Source: PALSA-1004 sp963829085
GTDB taxonomy: Bacteria; Pseudomonadota; Gammaproteobacteria; Burkholderiales; SG8-41
Direction of reading: 5' to 3'
Length of the DNA: 64,000 nucleotides
Assembly (NCBI GenBank): GCA_963829085.1
Contig: CAWHHJ010000006.1
Span: forward strand, 248,001-312,000
The notes beneath the pieces are model-generated. The model was given only the letters and a program-made list of their open reading frames with translations, did not search any database and was not told the origin of the DNA. This document shows positions 8,603-16,990 of this stretch, piece by piece. Every line of letters starts with the position of its first letter. The stretch's first letter is position 1. The translations under genes and the position numbers were made by a program.

Positions 8603-9589
8603 TCAGTCCGCGCGCACGTTCGCCTTGCGCGCAACGGCCGTCCACGTATCGATCTGCTGTTTGATGAACGCGGCACATTGCTCCGGCGTGCTCGCCTGGA
8701 CATCCATTGCGAGTACGTCGAGACGCTGTTTCACGTCGGGCATATGCAGGACGATGGCGACGTCGTGCTGCAGTTTCGTCACGATCTGCTTCGGCGTATT
8801 TGCGGGCGCCTGCAAGGTATGGAATTCGAGTCCTTCGTAATCCGGCAGCACGCTTGCAACCGGCGGCACGCCGGGCAGGCGCGGCGTCGGATTGGCACTC
8901 GTGACCGCGATTGCACGAATCTTTCCCGCTCCGAGCTGAGTGAGCGCCGTCGAAATGCTCGTCATCGAGTAGTCAACTTCGGATGCAATCACGGCGGTGA
9001 GCGCGGCAGGTGCGCCCTTGTACGGAACGTGGACAGTGCTGATGCCGGCGCGCATGTTGATCAATTCAATGAATACGTGCGGTGAGGAACCGACGCCGAT
9101 CGAGCTGTAGCGAAGCGCGCCGGGTTTTGCTTTTGCCCGCTCGATCAGCTCCTTCAGTCCAGTCGCGGGCGACGAGGCGGACACGATCATCACGAGCGGC
9201 AGCGTCACCATTAATGTGACGTGCGTGAAATCCTTATACGGGTCATACGGCAATTTCGAATAAAGACCGGGCGCGATCGCATTTGGACCAAAGCCGCCTA
9301 CGAACAATGTGTAGCCGTCCGGCTGCGCTTTCACGACGAGATCGGCGCCTATGGTGCCGCCCGCGCCGACGCGGTTATCCACCAGCACGTTCTGCCCCCA
9401 CATCTCGCTGAGTTTCTGTGCGACGAGACGCGCGATCACATCGGTCGAGCCGCCAGGTGCGAGGCCGAGGACGAATCGTACGGGTTTGTTCGGATACTGC
9501 TGGGCATACAATTCGCAGACAGTGCAGCACGACGACGCGATGAGCAAAAGCGATGCTACGAATTTGGATCTCATAAAATTTTTATGCAT
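8603..9589 (-). CDS. Bug3: Bug/TctC-family periplasmic binding protein
   Basis: 328 residues if translation starts at the ATG at 9589; an ATG at 9574 is an equally possible start. Neither has a strong ribosome site. The signal segment FVASLLLIASSCCTVCEL precedes YAQQYPNKPVRF. The ligand loop is GLAPGGSTDVIAR, followed by PDGYTLFVGGF and HVPYKGAPAALTAVIA. It is the first gene of the operon Bug3-hydrolase-CMD and diverges from Bug4 across about 210 bases. Two opposed receptor operons thus share one control region. Confidence 0.93.
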   Translation of the reverse strand: MHKNFMRSKFVASLLLIASSCCTVCELYAQQYPNKPVRFVLGLAPGGSTDVIARLVAQKLSEMWGQNVLVDNRVGAGGTIGADLVVKAQPDGYTLFVGGFGPNAIAPGLYSKLPYDPYKDFTHVTLMVTLPLVMIVSASSPATGLKELIERAKAKPGALRYSSIGVGSSPHVFIELINMRAGISTVHVPYKGAPAALTAVIASEVDYSMTSISTALTQLGAGKIRAIAVTSANPTPRLPGVPPVASVLPDYEGLEFHTLQAPANTPKQIVTKLQHDVAIVLHMPDVKQRLDVLAMDVQASTPEQCAAFIKQQIDTWTAVARKANVRAD

Positions 9590-9799
9590 CGCACATTTTT
9601 CTGATGAATGTTTTGAATTGGAGCGTGCACGGCATCGAGTCGCGCTGTCCATGTGAGTATCCACGAGTTCGCGAGCAGCGGTCAAACGGGCCTCATGGCG
9701 CTCTGCGGGTTTGCCGCAGTGTAGCGTTTAATCTAGACTGTTCGCGCTGACACACTCGAAGAAGCAGCGCTTCTGTTTCGCAAACTCATTATTTTCGAT

Positions 9800-10762
9800 A
9801 TGCCGAATCGCTTCCGATTGTCGCTGTTGCTTGCCGGCGCACTCTCGGCGCTTGCGCAAGCGCAGACATATCCCGATCATCCGCTGCGACTCGTGGTGCC
9901 GTTCGCAACGGGCGGCACGTCGGATATTCTGGCGCGCTTCGTTGCACCACCGCTGTGGGCGGCGCTCGGTCAACCCGTCGTGGTAGACAATCGACCTGGC
10001 GCGGGCAGCAACGTCGGCAATGAAATCGTCGCAAAGGCGCCTGCCGACGGCTATACGCTGCTCATGGCAACGCCGGCGCTCGCGAGCAATCAGGCGCTGT
10101 ACGGAAAGCTGAACTACGATCCGATAGCGAATTTCACGCCAGTCACGCTGGTTGCAGAAATTCCAATCGCGCTCGTCGTGCATCCCAGCATGCCGACGAA
10201 AAGCGTGCGTGAGTTGATCGCACTTGCCAAAGCGCAGCCGGGGAAACTCAACTTCGGCTCGTCCGGCAATGGCGGCATTGGACATCTGGTCGGCGAGATG
10301 TTCAAAAGCGCCACCGGAATCAACATGGTTCACGTGCCGTATAAGGGCAACGGACCGGCGCTCGTCGATTTGATGAGCGGCGTACTGAATCTGACCTTCA
10401 CGGATATCGCCGGCGGCATGCCGTACATCAAGGCGGGCAAGATGCGGCCGCTCGCGATTGCGAGCAAGCATCGCAGCACGCAGCTTCCGGCCGTGCCGAC
10501 GATGATCGAAGCGGGCGTGCCGGGCTTCGAGGCGAGCACCTGGTTTGCTGTGTTTGCGACCGGAGGAACACCGCAGCCTGTGATCAACCGCCTCAACACG
10601 GAGATCGTGAAATCGCTGCAGTCGCCGGACATGCGTGACAAGCTCACGAACCTGGGGTGCGAAGTCGTCGGCAACAAACCGGAAGAGCTCGCTGCGTTTC
10701 TCAAAGCGGAGATGGCCAAGTGGAGCAAGGTCATCAAGGAATCCGGCGCCAAGATCGACTGA
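9800..10762 (+). CDS. Bug4: Bug/TctC-family periplasmic binding protein
   Basis: 320 residues with a short signal peptide (MPNRFRLSLLLAGALSALAQ) before AQTYPDHP. The ligand loop is VPFATGGTSDILAR, followed by PADGYTLLMATP, HVPYKGNGPALVDLMSG and the C-terminal MAKWSKVIKESGAKID. It heads a tight operon with two deacetylases and an asparaginase. This suggests its ligand is a nitrogenous compound, possibly an amide or ureide, that these enzymes degrade (inference). Confidence 0.94.
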   Translation: MPNRFRLSLLLAGALSALAQAQTYPDHPLRLVVPFATGGTSDILARFVAPPLWAALGQPVVVDNRPGAGSNVGNEIVAKAPADGYTLLMATPALASNQALYGKLNYDPIANFTPVTLVAEIPIALVVHPSMPTKSVRELIALAKAQPGKLNFGSSGNGGIGHLVGEMFKSATGINMVHVPYKGNGPALVDLMSGVLNLTFTDIAGGMPYIKAGKMRPLAIASKHRSTQLPAVPTMIEAGVPGFEASTWFAVFATGGTPQPVINRLNTEIVKSLQSPDMRDKLTNLGCEVVGNKPEELAAFLKAEMAKWSKVIKESGAKID

Positions 10763-10781
10763 CGATAGCGCGAATCGAACG

Positions 10782-11681
10782 GTGCTGCCCAGCCACACGC
10801 GTTACGAATTTTCGATGATCGATCGCCGCCCGGTTTACGACTGGCCGGACGGCAAACGCCTCGCGTTTTATATCGGCACCAACGTCGAATACTTCGCGTT
10901 CGGCACGGGCGTCGGCTCTGATCCAGCGTTCGGCAGTGGCGGCCGTCAAACCCAGCGCAATTACGCCTGGCGCGACTATGGACACCGCGTCGGGATCTGG
11001 CGGCTGTTTGATCTGCTCGATGAATTGAAGCTTCCTGCCGCACATAACTTGAGCAGCCTCATGTGCACGCATCGACCGGAGATCGTCGAGCGCATGCGTG
11101 CACGCGGCGACGAAATCATCGGTCACGGACGCACGCAGTCCGAACGGCAGATCGCGATGTGGGAAGACGATGAGACGCGCATGGTCGCCGAATCCACCGC
11201 TGCTATCCAAGCCGCCTATCGCACGCGGCCGTACGGCTGGATGGGTCCGGGCATGTCGCATACACCGGTCACCATCGATGTGCTGCAAGAGGCCGGTTAC
11301 AAGTTCGTCATGGACTGGTGCTGCGATGACCAGCCGTTCTGGATGAAGGCACGCGCCGGCCGCATCCTATGCGTACCTTATCCGCTCGAAGTGAACGACT
11401 CGGTCACGCTCCTCTTTCGTCAGCAGACTGCTAGCGAGTTTGCGGACATGATCGTCGACCAGTTCGATGAAATGATCGAGCAGTGCGTGAAGCGGCCGTT
11501 GGTGTGCACGATCGCGCTGCATCCAATGACGATGGGGCAGCCGTTCCGTCTGGGGCTTCTAGGCAGCGCTTTGAAGCACATCGCAAATCACCCGCAGCGC
11601 GATCGCGTCTGGTTTACGCTGCCGGGCAGGATTGCCGAACACTGCGCTGGACTTCCAGCCGGCATCGTGCCCGGAAGCTGA
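10782..11681 (+). CDS. Polysaccharide deacetylase-like hydrolase, copy 1
   Basis: 299 residues starting at GTG 10782. The GTG start is preferred to the internal ATG at 10815 because it gives MLPSHTRYEFSMIDRRP, which matches the start MKLPEHNRYPFSIIDKRP of the next gene residue for residue, and both proteins then have the same length. The fold resembles the NodB/PuuE type (PuuE is a metal-independent allantoinase). Conserved pieces are YDWPDGKRLAFYI, the EIIGHGRTQSE loop and CTIALHPMTMGQPFR. The classical NodB Asp-Asp pair is not evident; NVEYF lies at the equivalent strand. Probably a C-N hydrolase acting on a small ureide or amide rather than on sugar polymers. Confidence 0.87.
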   Translation: MLPSHTRYEFSMIDRRPVYDWPDGKRLAFYIGTNVEYFAFGTGVGSDPAFGSGGRQTQRNYAWRDYGHRVGIWRLFDLLDELKLPAAHNLSSLMCTHRPEIVERMRARGDEIIGHGRTQSERQIAMWEDDETRMVAESTAAIQAAYRTRPYGWMGPGMSHTPVTIDVLQEAGYKFVMDWCCDDQPFWMKARAGRILCVPYPLEVNDSVTLLFRQQTASEFADMIVDQFDEMIEQCVKRPLVCTIALHPMTMGQPFRLGLLGSALKHIANHPQRDRVWFTLPGRIAEHCAGLPAGIVPGS

Positions 11682-11692
11682 ATTTCATCGTA

Positions 11693-12592
11693 ATGAAACT
11701 GCCTGAGCACAACCGCTATCCGTTTTCGATCATCGATAAACGGCCGGGCTACGATTGGCCCGCCGGCAAGCGGCTCGCGGTTTACATCACGATCAGCGTC
11801 GAGCATTTCGCGTTCGGCGCCGGCCTGGGCGAAGATATTTCTACGCTCGGCGCGCCGCAGACACAGCGCAATTTCGGCTGGCGCGATTACGGCCAGCGCG
11901 TCGGCCTGTGGAACATGATCGAGATGTTCGACGCGCTGAAACTGCCGATTTCCCATGCGGTAAACGGTCTCGTCTACCGAGAGCGCCCGGAACTCGTTGC
12001 GCGCCTGCATGCACGCGGCGACGAAATTATTGCGCATGGCCGCACCAGCTCCGAAATACAAAACGATATGTGGGAACACGACGAAGCACACTTGATTCGC
12101 GAAGTGACAGTGGCAATAACTGCCGTCGGCAGTAAGCCGCCCGCCGGCTGGCTCGGACCGGCCTTCGGCGAAACCCGCGTCACGATCGATCTGCTGAAAG
12201 AGAATGGCTATGAGTATGTGCTCGACTGGCCGGCTGACGATCAGCCGTTCTGGCTGACTACGCGCGCAGGGCCGCTCCTGTCGGTCCCCTACCCGCTCGA
12301 ATTGAATGATGTCACCGCGTTGCTGCATCGCCGCCATGCTGCGCGCGAGTTTGCGGATATGGTCGTGAATCAATTTGAAGTAATGCTAAGCCAGTGCGCA
12401 AAGGAACCGCTCGTGTTCGCGCTTGGATTGCACGCTTATGTATCGGGGCAGCCGTTTCGCCTGCATGCGCTGCGCAAGGCGCTGGGGCACTGCCTCGCAC
12501 ACCGTGACATGGATCGCGTCTGGCTTGCACGACCCGGCCAGATCGCGCGGCATTGCATGAATCTGCCTGACGGCATATTGCCGCGACCTTGA
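11693..12592 (+). CDS. Polysaccharide deacetylase-like hydrolase, copy 2
   Basis: 299 residues from the ATG at 11693, eleven bases after the end of copy 1. The two proteins are colinear along their whole length: YDWPAGKRLAVYI against YDWPDGKRLAFYI, EIIAHGRTSSE against EIIGHGRTQSE, and DWPADDQPFWL against DWCCDDQPFWM. They are clearly a tandem duplication that has since diverged. Both keep the GQPFRLxxL C-terminal region. Retention of both suggests two related substrates, two steps, or a heteromeric enzyme. Its stop overlaps a possible TTG start of the asparaginase gene. Confidence 0.87.
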   Translation: MKLPEHNRYPFSIIDKRPGYDWPAGKRLAVYITISVEHFAFGAGLGEDISTLGAPQTQRNFGWRDYGQRVGLWNMIEMFDALKLPISHAVNGLVYRERPELVARLHARGDEIIAHGRTSSEIQNDMWEHDEAHLIREVTVAITAVGSKPPAGWLGPAFGETRVTIDLLKENGYEYVLDWPADDQPFWLTTRAGPLLSVPYPLELNDVTALLHRRHAAREFADMVVNQFEVMLSQCAKEPLVFALGLHAYVSGQPFRLHALRKALGHCLAHRDMDRVWLARPGQIARHCMNLPDGILPRP

Positions 12593-12597
12593 CTGAC

Positions 12598-13611
12598 ATG
12601 GCGAGTGAAGGACAGCTTCCGCGCGTCGTCGTGCTGTCAACCGGCGGCACGATCGCCGGCCGCGGCGAGTCTACGTTGAACCTCTCGGACTATAAGGCGG
12701 GCTCGCTGGAAGGCGAGCAACTCGTCGCCGCAGTCCCGGAGCTCAAGCAATTCGCTCGCGTGAATGTCGAACAGATTGCCAACATCGGCAGCTCGAATAT
12801 GACTTTCGCCGTGTGGCGCGCGTTGTCCGGTCGCGTCAACGCGCTCTTCGCGGAAGATCCAAACCTCGCCGGCATCGTGATCACGCATGGCACGAGCACG
12901 ATTGAAGAAACCGCGTATTTCCTCAATTTGACCGTCCGGCACGAGCGCCCGGTCGTGCTGGTCGGCGCGCAGCGACCCGCCACCGCATTGAGCGCCGACG
13001 GTCCGCTGAACCTCGTCAATGCGGTGCGCACTGCGGCGAGTGAAGATTCGCGCGGACGCGGCGTCCTTGTCGTACTCAACGACGAAATCAACGCCGCGCG
13101 GGATGTAACCAAGAGCAACACCTATCGAGCGGAAACATTCCGTTCGGGCGAGCTCGGATTTTTGGGTTATGTTGATCAGGATAAAGTCGTTTACTACCGT
13201 ACGCCGGTAAAGCGGCACACGGTGCGTTCAGAGTTCGCTCTGCAGTCGATCGCTTCGTTCCCGGGAGTGGAAATCGTCTACTCATCCGTCGAATCGAATT
13301 CAGCGCTGATCGTTGAGGCGCTGCAGCGGGCCGGCGTGAGCGGGATAATTTTTGCGGCGACCGGCGCCGGCTCGCTCTCCGACCCGGAAAAAGCAATCGT
13401 CGAAACAAGCCTTCGCGAGTCACGCCGCACCGTATTCGTGCGCTCGACACGCGTGGCGAATGGCCGGGTAATCGGGCGCCCGGATTACGACAAGTTAGGC
13501 ATCATTGCAGGCGACAACCTGAGCGCGCAGAAGGCGCGGATTCTTCTCATGCTCGCACTCGCGAGCACGAGCGAGCCGCGGCAACTCACGAGGATATTCA
13601 ATGAATACTGA
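12598..13611 (+). CDS. L-asparaginase/glutaminase-like amidohydrolase
   Basis: 337 residues from the ATG at 12598; a TTG at 12589 overlapping the previous stop is an alternative start. The first catalytic motif STGGTIAG (nucleophile Thr15) is intact. The second motif, normally HGTDT, reads THGTSTIEETAYFL, so the Asp that binds the substrate alpha-amino group (Asp90 of E. coli type II enzyme) is Ser100. VVLNDEINAARDVTKSNT is conserved. No signal peptide is seen, so it acts in the cytoplasm. As last enzyme of the Bug4 operon it likely hydrolyses an amide without the usual free alpha-amino group (inference). Confidence 0.9.
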   Translation: MASEGQLPRVVVLSTGGTIAGRGESTLNLSDYKAGSLEGEQLVAAVPELKQFARVNVEQIANIGSSNMTFAVWRALSGRVNALFAEDPNLAGIVITHGTSTIEETAYFLNLTVRHERPVVLVGAQRPATALSADGPLNLVNAVRTAASEDSRGRGVLVVLNDEINAARDVTKSNTYRAETFRSGELGFLGYVDQDKVVYYRTPVKRHTVRSEFALQSIASFPGVEIVYSSVESNSALIVEALQRAGVSGIIFAATGAGSLSDPEKAIVETSLRESRRTVFVRSTRVANGRVIGRPDYDKLGIIAGDNLSAQKARILLMLALASTSEPRQLTRIFNEY

Positions 13612-13633
13612 AAACGCCGGCGGCTTTGGGATG

Positions 13634-13650
13634 ACGCGGTAAAACCGCGT
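13634..13650 (+). terminator. Possible weak hairpin after the asparaginase gene
   Basis: ACGCGGT-AAA-ACCGCGT forms a seven-base-pair hairpin 22 bases after the asparaginase stop. There is no uninterrupted T tract, so it is at most a weak terminator. Confidence 0.35.
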
Positions 13651-13715
13651 ATCATATTTGCATGCGTGCGGCGCGATTGCAGTAACCGGTTTACGATACC
13701 AAACGGGGAGATTGA

Positions 13716-14654
13716 ATGCGTACGATTTCAGCATGGATGCTGGCCGCGACAATAGCCGCTGTCTCAGCGCCGGCCGTCTCACAGCAAAGCGGGACGCTCA
13801 AGAAGATTGCCGAGAAAAAAACCATCACGCTCGGGGTACGCGACGGCGCGGATCCATTTTCGTATCTCGACGCCAAACAGCAGTACATCGGCTATTCAGT
13901 CGATCTGTGCACGAAGATCGTAGACGCCGTCAAAACGCAGGTCAAACTGCCGGACCTTGCGGTCACGATGACGAGAGTGACGCCGCAGATGCGCATGCAG
14001 ATGCTGATGTCCGGCGACATCGATATGGAATGCGGCGTATCCACCAACACGCTCGAGCGCCAGAAATCAGTCGCCTTCACGGTGACAACGTTTTTCACCG
14101 GCACGCGCCTGATCGTCAAGCCCTCGTCGCTGATCCGCAATTACAAGGACCTTAAAGGCAAAACGGTGGTCGTTACTACGGGGACGACGAACGAACACGC
14201 GATCAAAGAATACAACCTTGCGGAATCGCTCGGCATGCGTTTTATGCAGGTAAGGGAGCACCGCGATGCACTCGCTGCGGTCGAGAAAGGCACCGCCGTC
14301 GCTTTCCCGATGGACGATGTGCTCTTGTATACGATGCGCGCGAACGCAGCAAATCCACCCGAATACGTGGTCGTGGGTGACTTTCTGACCGATGAGCCTT
14401 ATGCCATCATGTTGCGCAAGGACGATCCCGCCTTTAAAAAGCTTGCGGACGACGCGCTCATCGCACTTTTCAAAAGCGGCGAAATCAACAAGATTTACGC
14501 GCGCTGGTTTGAATCACCGATTCCGCCGCGCAACGTGAACCTGATGATGCCGATGAACAATACGCTCAAGAAACTGATCCGCAGCCCGAACTCGGACGGC
14601 GTCGACGCATGCGGCCGCATGCAGTGCACAATGAGGTCGCTGCGCGAGTTTTGA
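13716..14654 (+). CDS. GltI-like amino-acid ABC transporter substrate-binding protein
   Basis: 312 residues. GGGGAG five bases upstream supports the ATG at 13716. A Sec signal (MRTISAWMLAATIAAVSAPA) precedes SQQSGTLKKI. It has the periplasmic binding-protein type 2 fold of family 3: ITLGVRDGADPFSYLD, then YSVDLCTKIVDAVK, GDIDMECGVSTNT, and a DLKGKTVVVTTGTTNE hinge region, like the glutamate/aspartate receptor GltI. The last 30 residues (rich in Asn, Cys and Arg) extend past the usual end. No permease or ATPase gene is adjacent, so it is an orphan receptor. It may end the Bug4 operon, although a hairpin lies between. Confidence 0.9.
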   Translation: MRTISAWMLAATIAAVSAPAVSQQSGTLKKIAEKKTITLGVRDGADPFSYLDAKQQYIGYSVDLCTKIVDAVKTQVKLPDLAVTMTRVTPQMRMQMLMSGDIDMECGVSTNTLERQKSVAFTVTTFFTGTRLIVKPSSLIRNYKDLKGKTVVVTTGTTNEHAIKEYNLAESLGMRFMQVREHRDALAAVEKGTAVAFPMDDVLLYTMRANAANPPEYVVVGDFLTDEPYAIMLRKDDPAFKKLADDALIALFKSGEINKIYARWFESPIPPRNVNLMMPMNNTLKKLIRSPNSDGVDACGRMQCTMRSLREF

Positions 14655-14661
14655 GGCAGTC

Positions 14662-15636
14662 CTACTGCGGCTTTACCCCCGCATCCTTGACGATTTTTCC
14701 CCACTTCGGAATTTCCGCTTTCAGGAATTCCGCGAACTGCTCGGGCGTGTTGGCGACCACGAAAAGTCCCTGACCGGCCATGCGCTCTTTGACGTCCGCA
14801 CCGCTCAATGCAGCAACGGAGTCCGCATTCAGCTTCGTGATGATTTCACGCGGCGTAGCAGCCGGTGCGAATAGCCCGAACCACGTGCTCGCTTCGTAAC
14901 CCGGCAGGCCCGATTCGGCGGCGGTCGGAATGTCCGGCGCAGTTGCGACACGCTGGCGGCTCGTAACGGCAAGCGCGCGCAAACGGCCGCTTTGCGCCTG
15001 CGGCAATCCCACCGGCAGGTTTGAGAACACCATCGAGATCTGGCCGCCGAGCGCATCGGCGATCGCGGGTCCTTCGCCTTTATACGGCACGAACAGCAGA
15101 TCGACTTGCGCCGCGAGCTTGAAGAGTTCACCGGCCATATGCGGCGTGCCGCCCGATGCAGCGCCGAAGGTCAACTGACCCGGCCGCGCTTTCGCGAGCG
15201 CGATCAGGTCCTTCACAGATTTAACCGGCAGCGACGGATGGATCACGATCACAAGCGGCGACACAGCGATTTCGGTAACGCCCACGAAATCGCGCGCCGC
15301 GTCGTAATTGAGTTTGGTATACATCGCCGGCACGACCGCCTGCGATGTTTGGGAACCCACCAGCAGCGTATAACCGTCCGGTGCGGACTTGGCGACGTAT
15401 TCAGTACCGATGATTCCGCTCGCGCCAGTACGATTATCGACGATGAACGACTGGCCCGCGCGCTCGGTAAGTCGTTGTGCAAGTATGCGCGCGGTTAAAT
15501 CGACGCCGCCGCCCGCCGCGAATGGTACGACGATACGCACGGGCTTGGCGGGATACGCCTGTCCGAGTGCCGCTGATGCAAAGCATGACAGCAGCACTGT
15601 GCCCGTCGCGATAGTAGTTGAATGCGCACGCAGCAT
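14662..15636 (-). CDS. Bug5: Bug/TctC-family periplasmic binding protein
   Basis: 324 residues from the ATG at 15636, chosen because GAGGAGAG lies about seven bases upstream and the N terminus MLRAHSTTIATGTVLLSCFA is a good signal peptide. Landmarks are VPFAAGGGVDLTAR, SAPDGYTLLVGS, FVPYKGEGPAIADALGG and IPKWGKIVKDAGVKPQ. It converges on the GltI-like gene with only seven bases between the stops. No enzyme gene is directly linked; a lipoprotein gene lies 78 bases upstream on the same strand. Confidence 0.93.
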   Translation of the reverse strand: MLRAHSTTIATGTVLLSCFASAALGQAYPAKPVRIVVPFAAGGGVDLTARILAQRLTERAGQSFIVDNRTGASGIIGTEYVAKSAPDGYTLLVGSQTSQAVVPAMYTKLNYDAARDFVGVTEIAVSPLVIVIHPSLPVKSVKDLIALAKARPGQLTFGAASGGTPHMAGELFKLAAQVDLLFVPYKGEGPAIADALGGQISMVFSNLPVGLPQAQSGRLRALAVTSRQRVATAPDIPTAAESGLPGYEASTWFGLFAPAATPREIITKLNADSVAALSGADVKERMAGQGLFVVANTPEQFAEFLKAEIPKWGKIVKDAGVKPQ

Positions 15637-15714
15637 CGCCGGCTCTCCTCTCCGATAAAGTCCTCTCAAGCTGCGCTAGTTTACCTTGCGGCACGATCGC
15701 GAAATGCGACCGGG

Positions 15715-16500
15715 TCAGCGGCGCTCGAGGAGCTCGCCCGCCTTCAGCCTCGACGGATAACTCACGAGCTCGTAAACCGTCCAGTCGCCGCGCATTAACT
15801 GATCATTGCGCAGCAGCAGGCCGCCCTCACCGCCTCCGCTGCGGCTGGTGTCGATCCAGTTGGAGTTGCGTTCCATGCGCACACTGCGTCCGAGGCCGGG
15901 CGAATACCACTCAACCTCTTCAATGTTGGTTTCGCGCAGGAAGCTGTCAAAGTCTCCTGCATACACGCGGCGCGTGATCTTGATTGTGTCGAATGCACCC
16001 GCCGGCGTCATGATGCGCTCGGCGCCAACGACGCGACCATCGACACGCACGCTGACCACCCTGCGCGTCGCAGGATCCGACGCATTCACACGCATCGACC
16101 ATGTCCTGCCAAAGTCGAGCGGAAAAGGATACGCAGGATAAGGCGGTGCGAAATCGTATTCAACCTGGCGGTCGTGATTGACCACAGGATGCCGCAGCCA
16201 GTTGCCGTCCGGCGTATAGACCTCGTTGTGAGGAACCCCCGCGTATGGAGAACTCGTCGTAACGGAGACGAATACATAATTAGGATCGACCTTGTCGACG
16301 CGATATTGGATATCGCCGCGCGGTTCGCTGTTGTAGGCGTTGAGCGCTCGATAAACAGTTACATCTCCTACGTGCGGCGGCGGAGGTGGCGACCCGACGA
16401 CCACGCTCGTCACCGGGCCGGCGACCGGCGCGCCGACCGGAGTTATACATCCCGCGATGATTACTGCGATGAAGGCTAACAACAATGTGCGAAGCTGCAT
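15715..16500 (-). CDS. Putative lipoprotein of unknown function
   Basis: 261 residues from the ATG at 16500, which opens a lipoprotein signal MQLRTLLLAFIAVIIAGC (modified Cys18). After a proline-rich linker (SPPPPPHVGD) comes a mainly beta-strand protein with VDGRVVGAERIMTPAGAFDTIKI and EVEWYSPGLGRSVRMER. These phrases are typical of proteins that interconvert 'transformed units' in outer-envelope lipoproteins, but I cannot name the family. The in-frame extension to 16635 lacks signal-peptide logic and was left out. Confidence 0.7.
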   Translation of the reverse strand: MQLRTLLLAFIAVIIAGCITPVGAPVAGPVTSVVVGSPPPPPHVGDVTVYRALNAYNSEPRGDIQYRVDKVDPNYVFVSVTTSSPYAGVPHNEVYTPDGNWLRHPVVNHDRQVEYDFAPPYPAYPFPLDFGRTWSMRVNASDPATRRVVSVRVDGRVVGAERIMTPAGAFDTIKITRRVYAGDFDSFLRETNIEEVEWYSPGLGRSVRMERNSNWIDTSRSGGGEGGLLLRNDQLMRGDWTVYELVSYPSRLKAGELLERR

Positions 16501-16990
16501 GGGGAACTCTGGGCTGATTGAGGAAAGTGCCGGCGGCGATGACGTGTTAGAGCGAATAACGTGACTCTCGTTCCTCCGCTTCAGCGTTCGGAGACTGAGG
16601 CAATCAAACCGCAACTGCGCCGCCTGCCATGCCACGAGACGATTTGACCAGTGTCGGCCTCGAACGTGTCATGCAGTTGTGCGGCGGACGGAAATCCGAT
16701 CAACGATGTTCACCGGCTTGTTCGAATGCTCGTGTCGAGCTCCAGCACATGCAGGAGTGCCAAGGATACTGATCGCAATGATTGGCGCCGCAAGAGCATG
16801 CAGACACATAGTATGCAGTAAATTTTCATTGACATAAATTTCCGTCCATCACCCATCACTCGAACCGTACCCGTTGGTGAGCTGCTCTCATATCGCGTTA
16901 CACGGCGCTATCCATTAGACTTCGGTAGCGCGTCGCCGAGTGCAATCGCGATCCGCGCGACTTGCCGACAACTCACCTCCAATCGCCGTC
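16501..16990. other. 490-base intergenic region, nothing recognised
   Basis: Region between divergent genes. No open frame with coding character, tRNA or convincing hairpin was found. A TTGACA occurs at 16829-16834, but no good -10 element lies 16-18 bases downstream, so no promoter is called. Confidence 0.4.

Noticed and set aside
9728..10798. 356-codon minus-strand frame opposite Bug4
   Set aside because: Antisense shadow, Arg/His-rich composition without domains; Bug4 is certain.
16829..16857. Sigma-70 promoter for the Kef-type gene
   Set aside because: TTGACA is present but no acceptable -10 hexamer follows at the right spacing.
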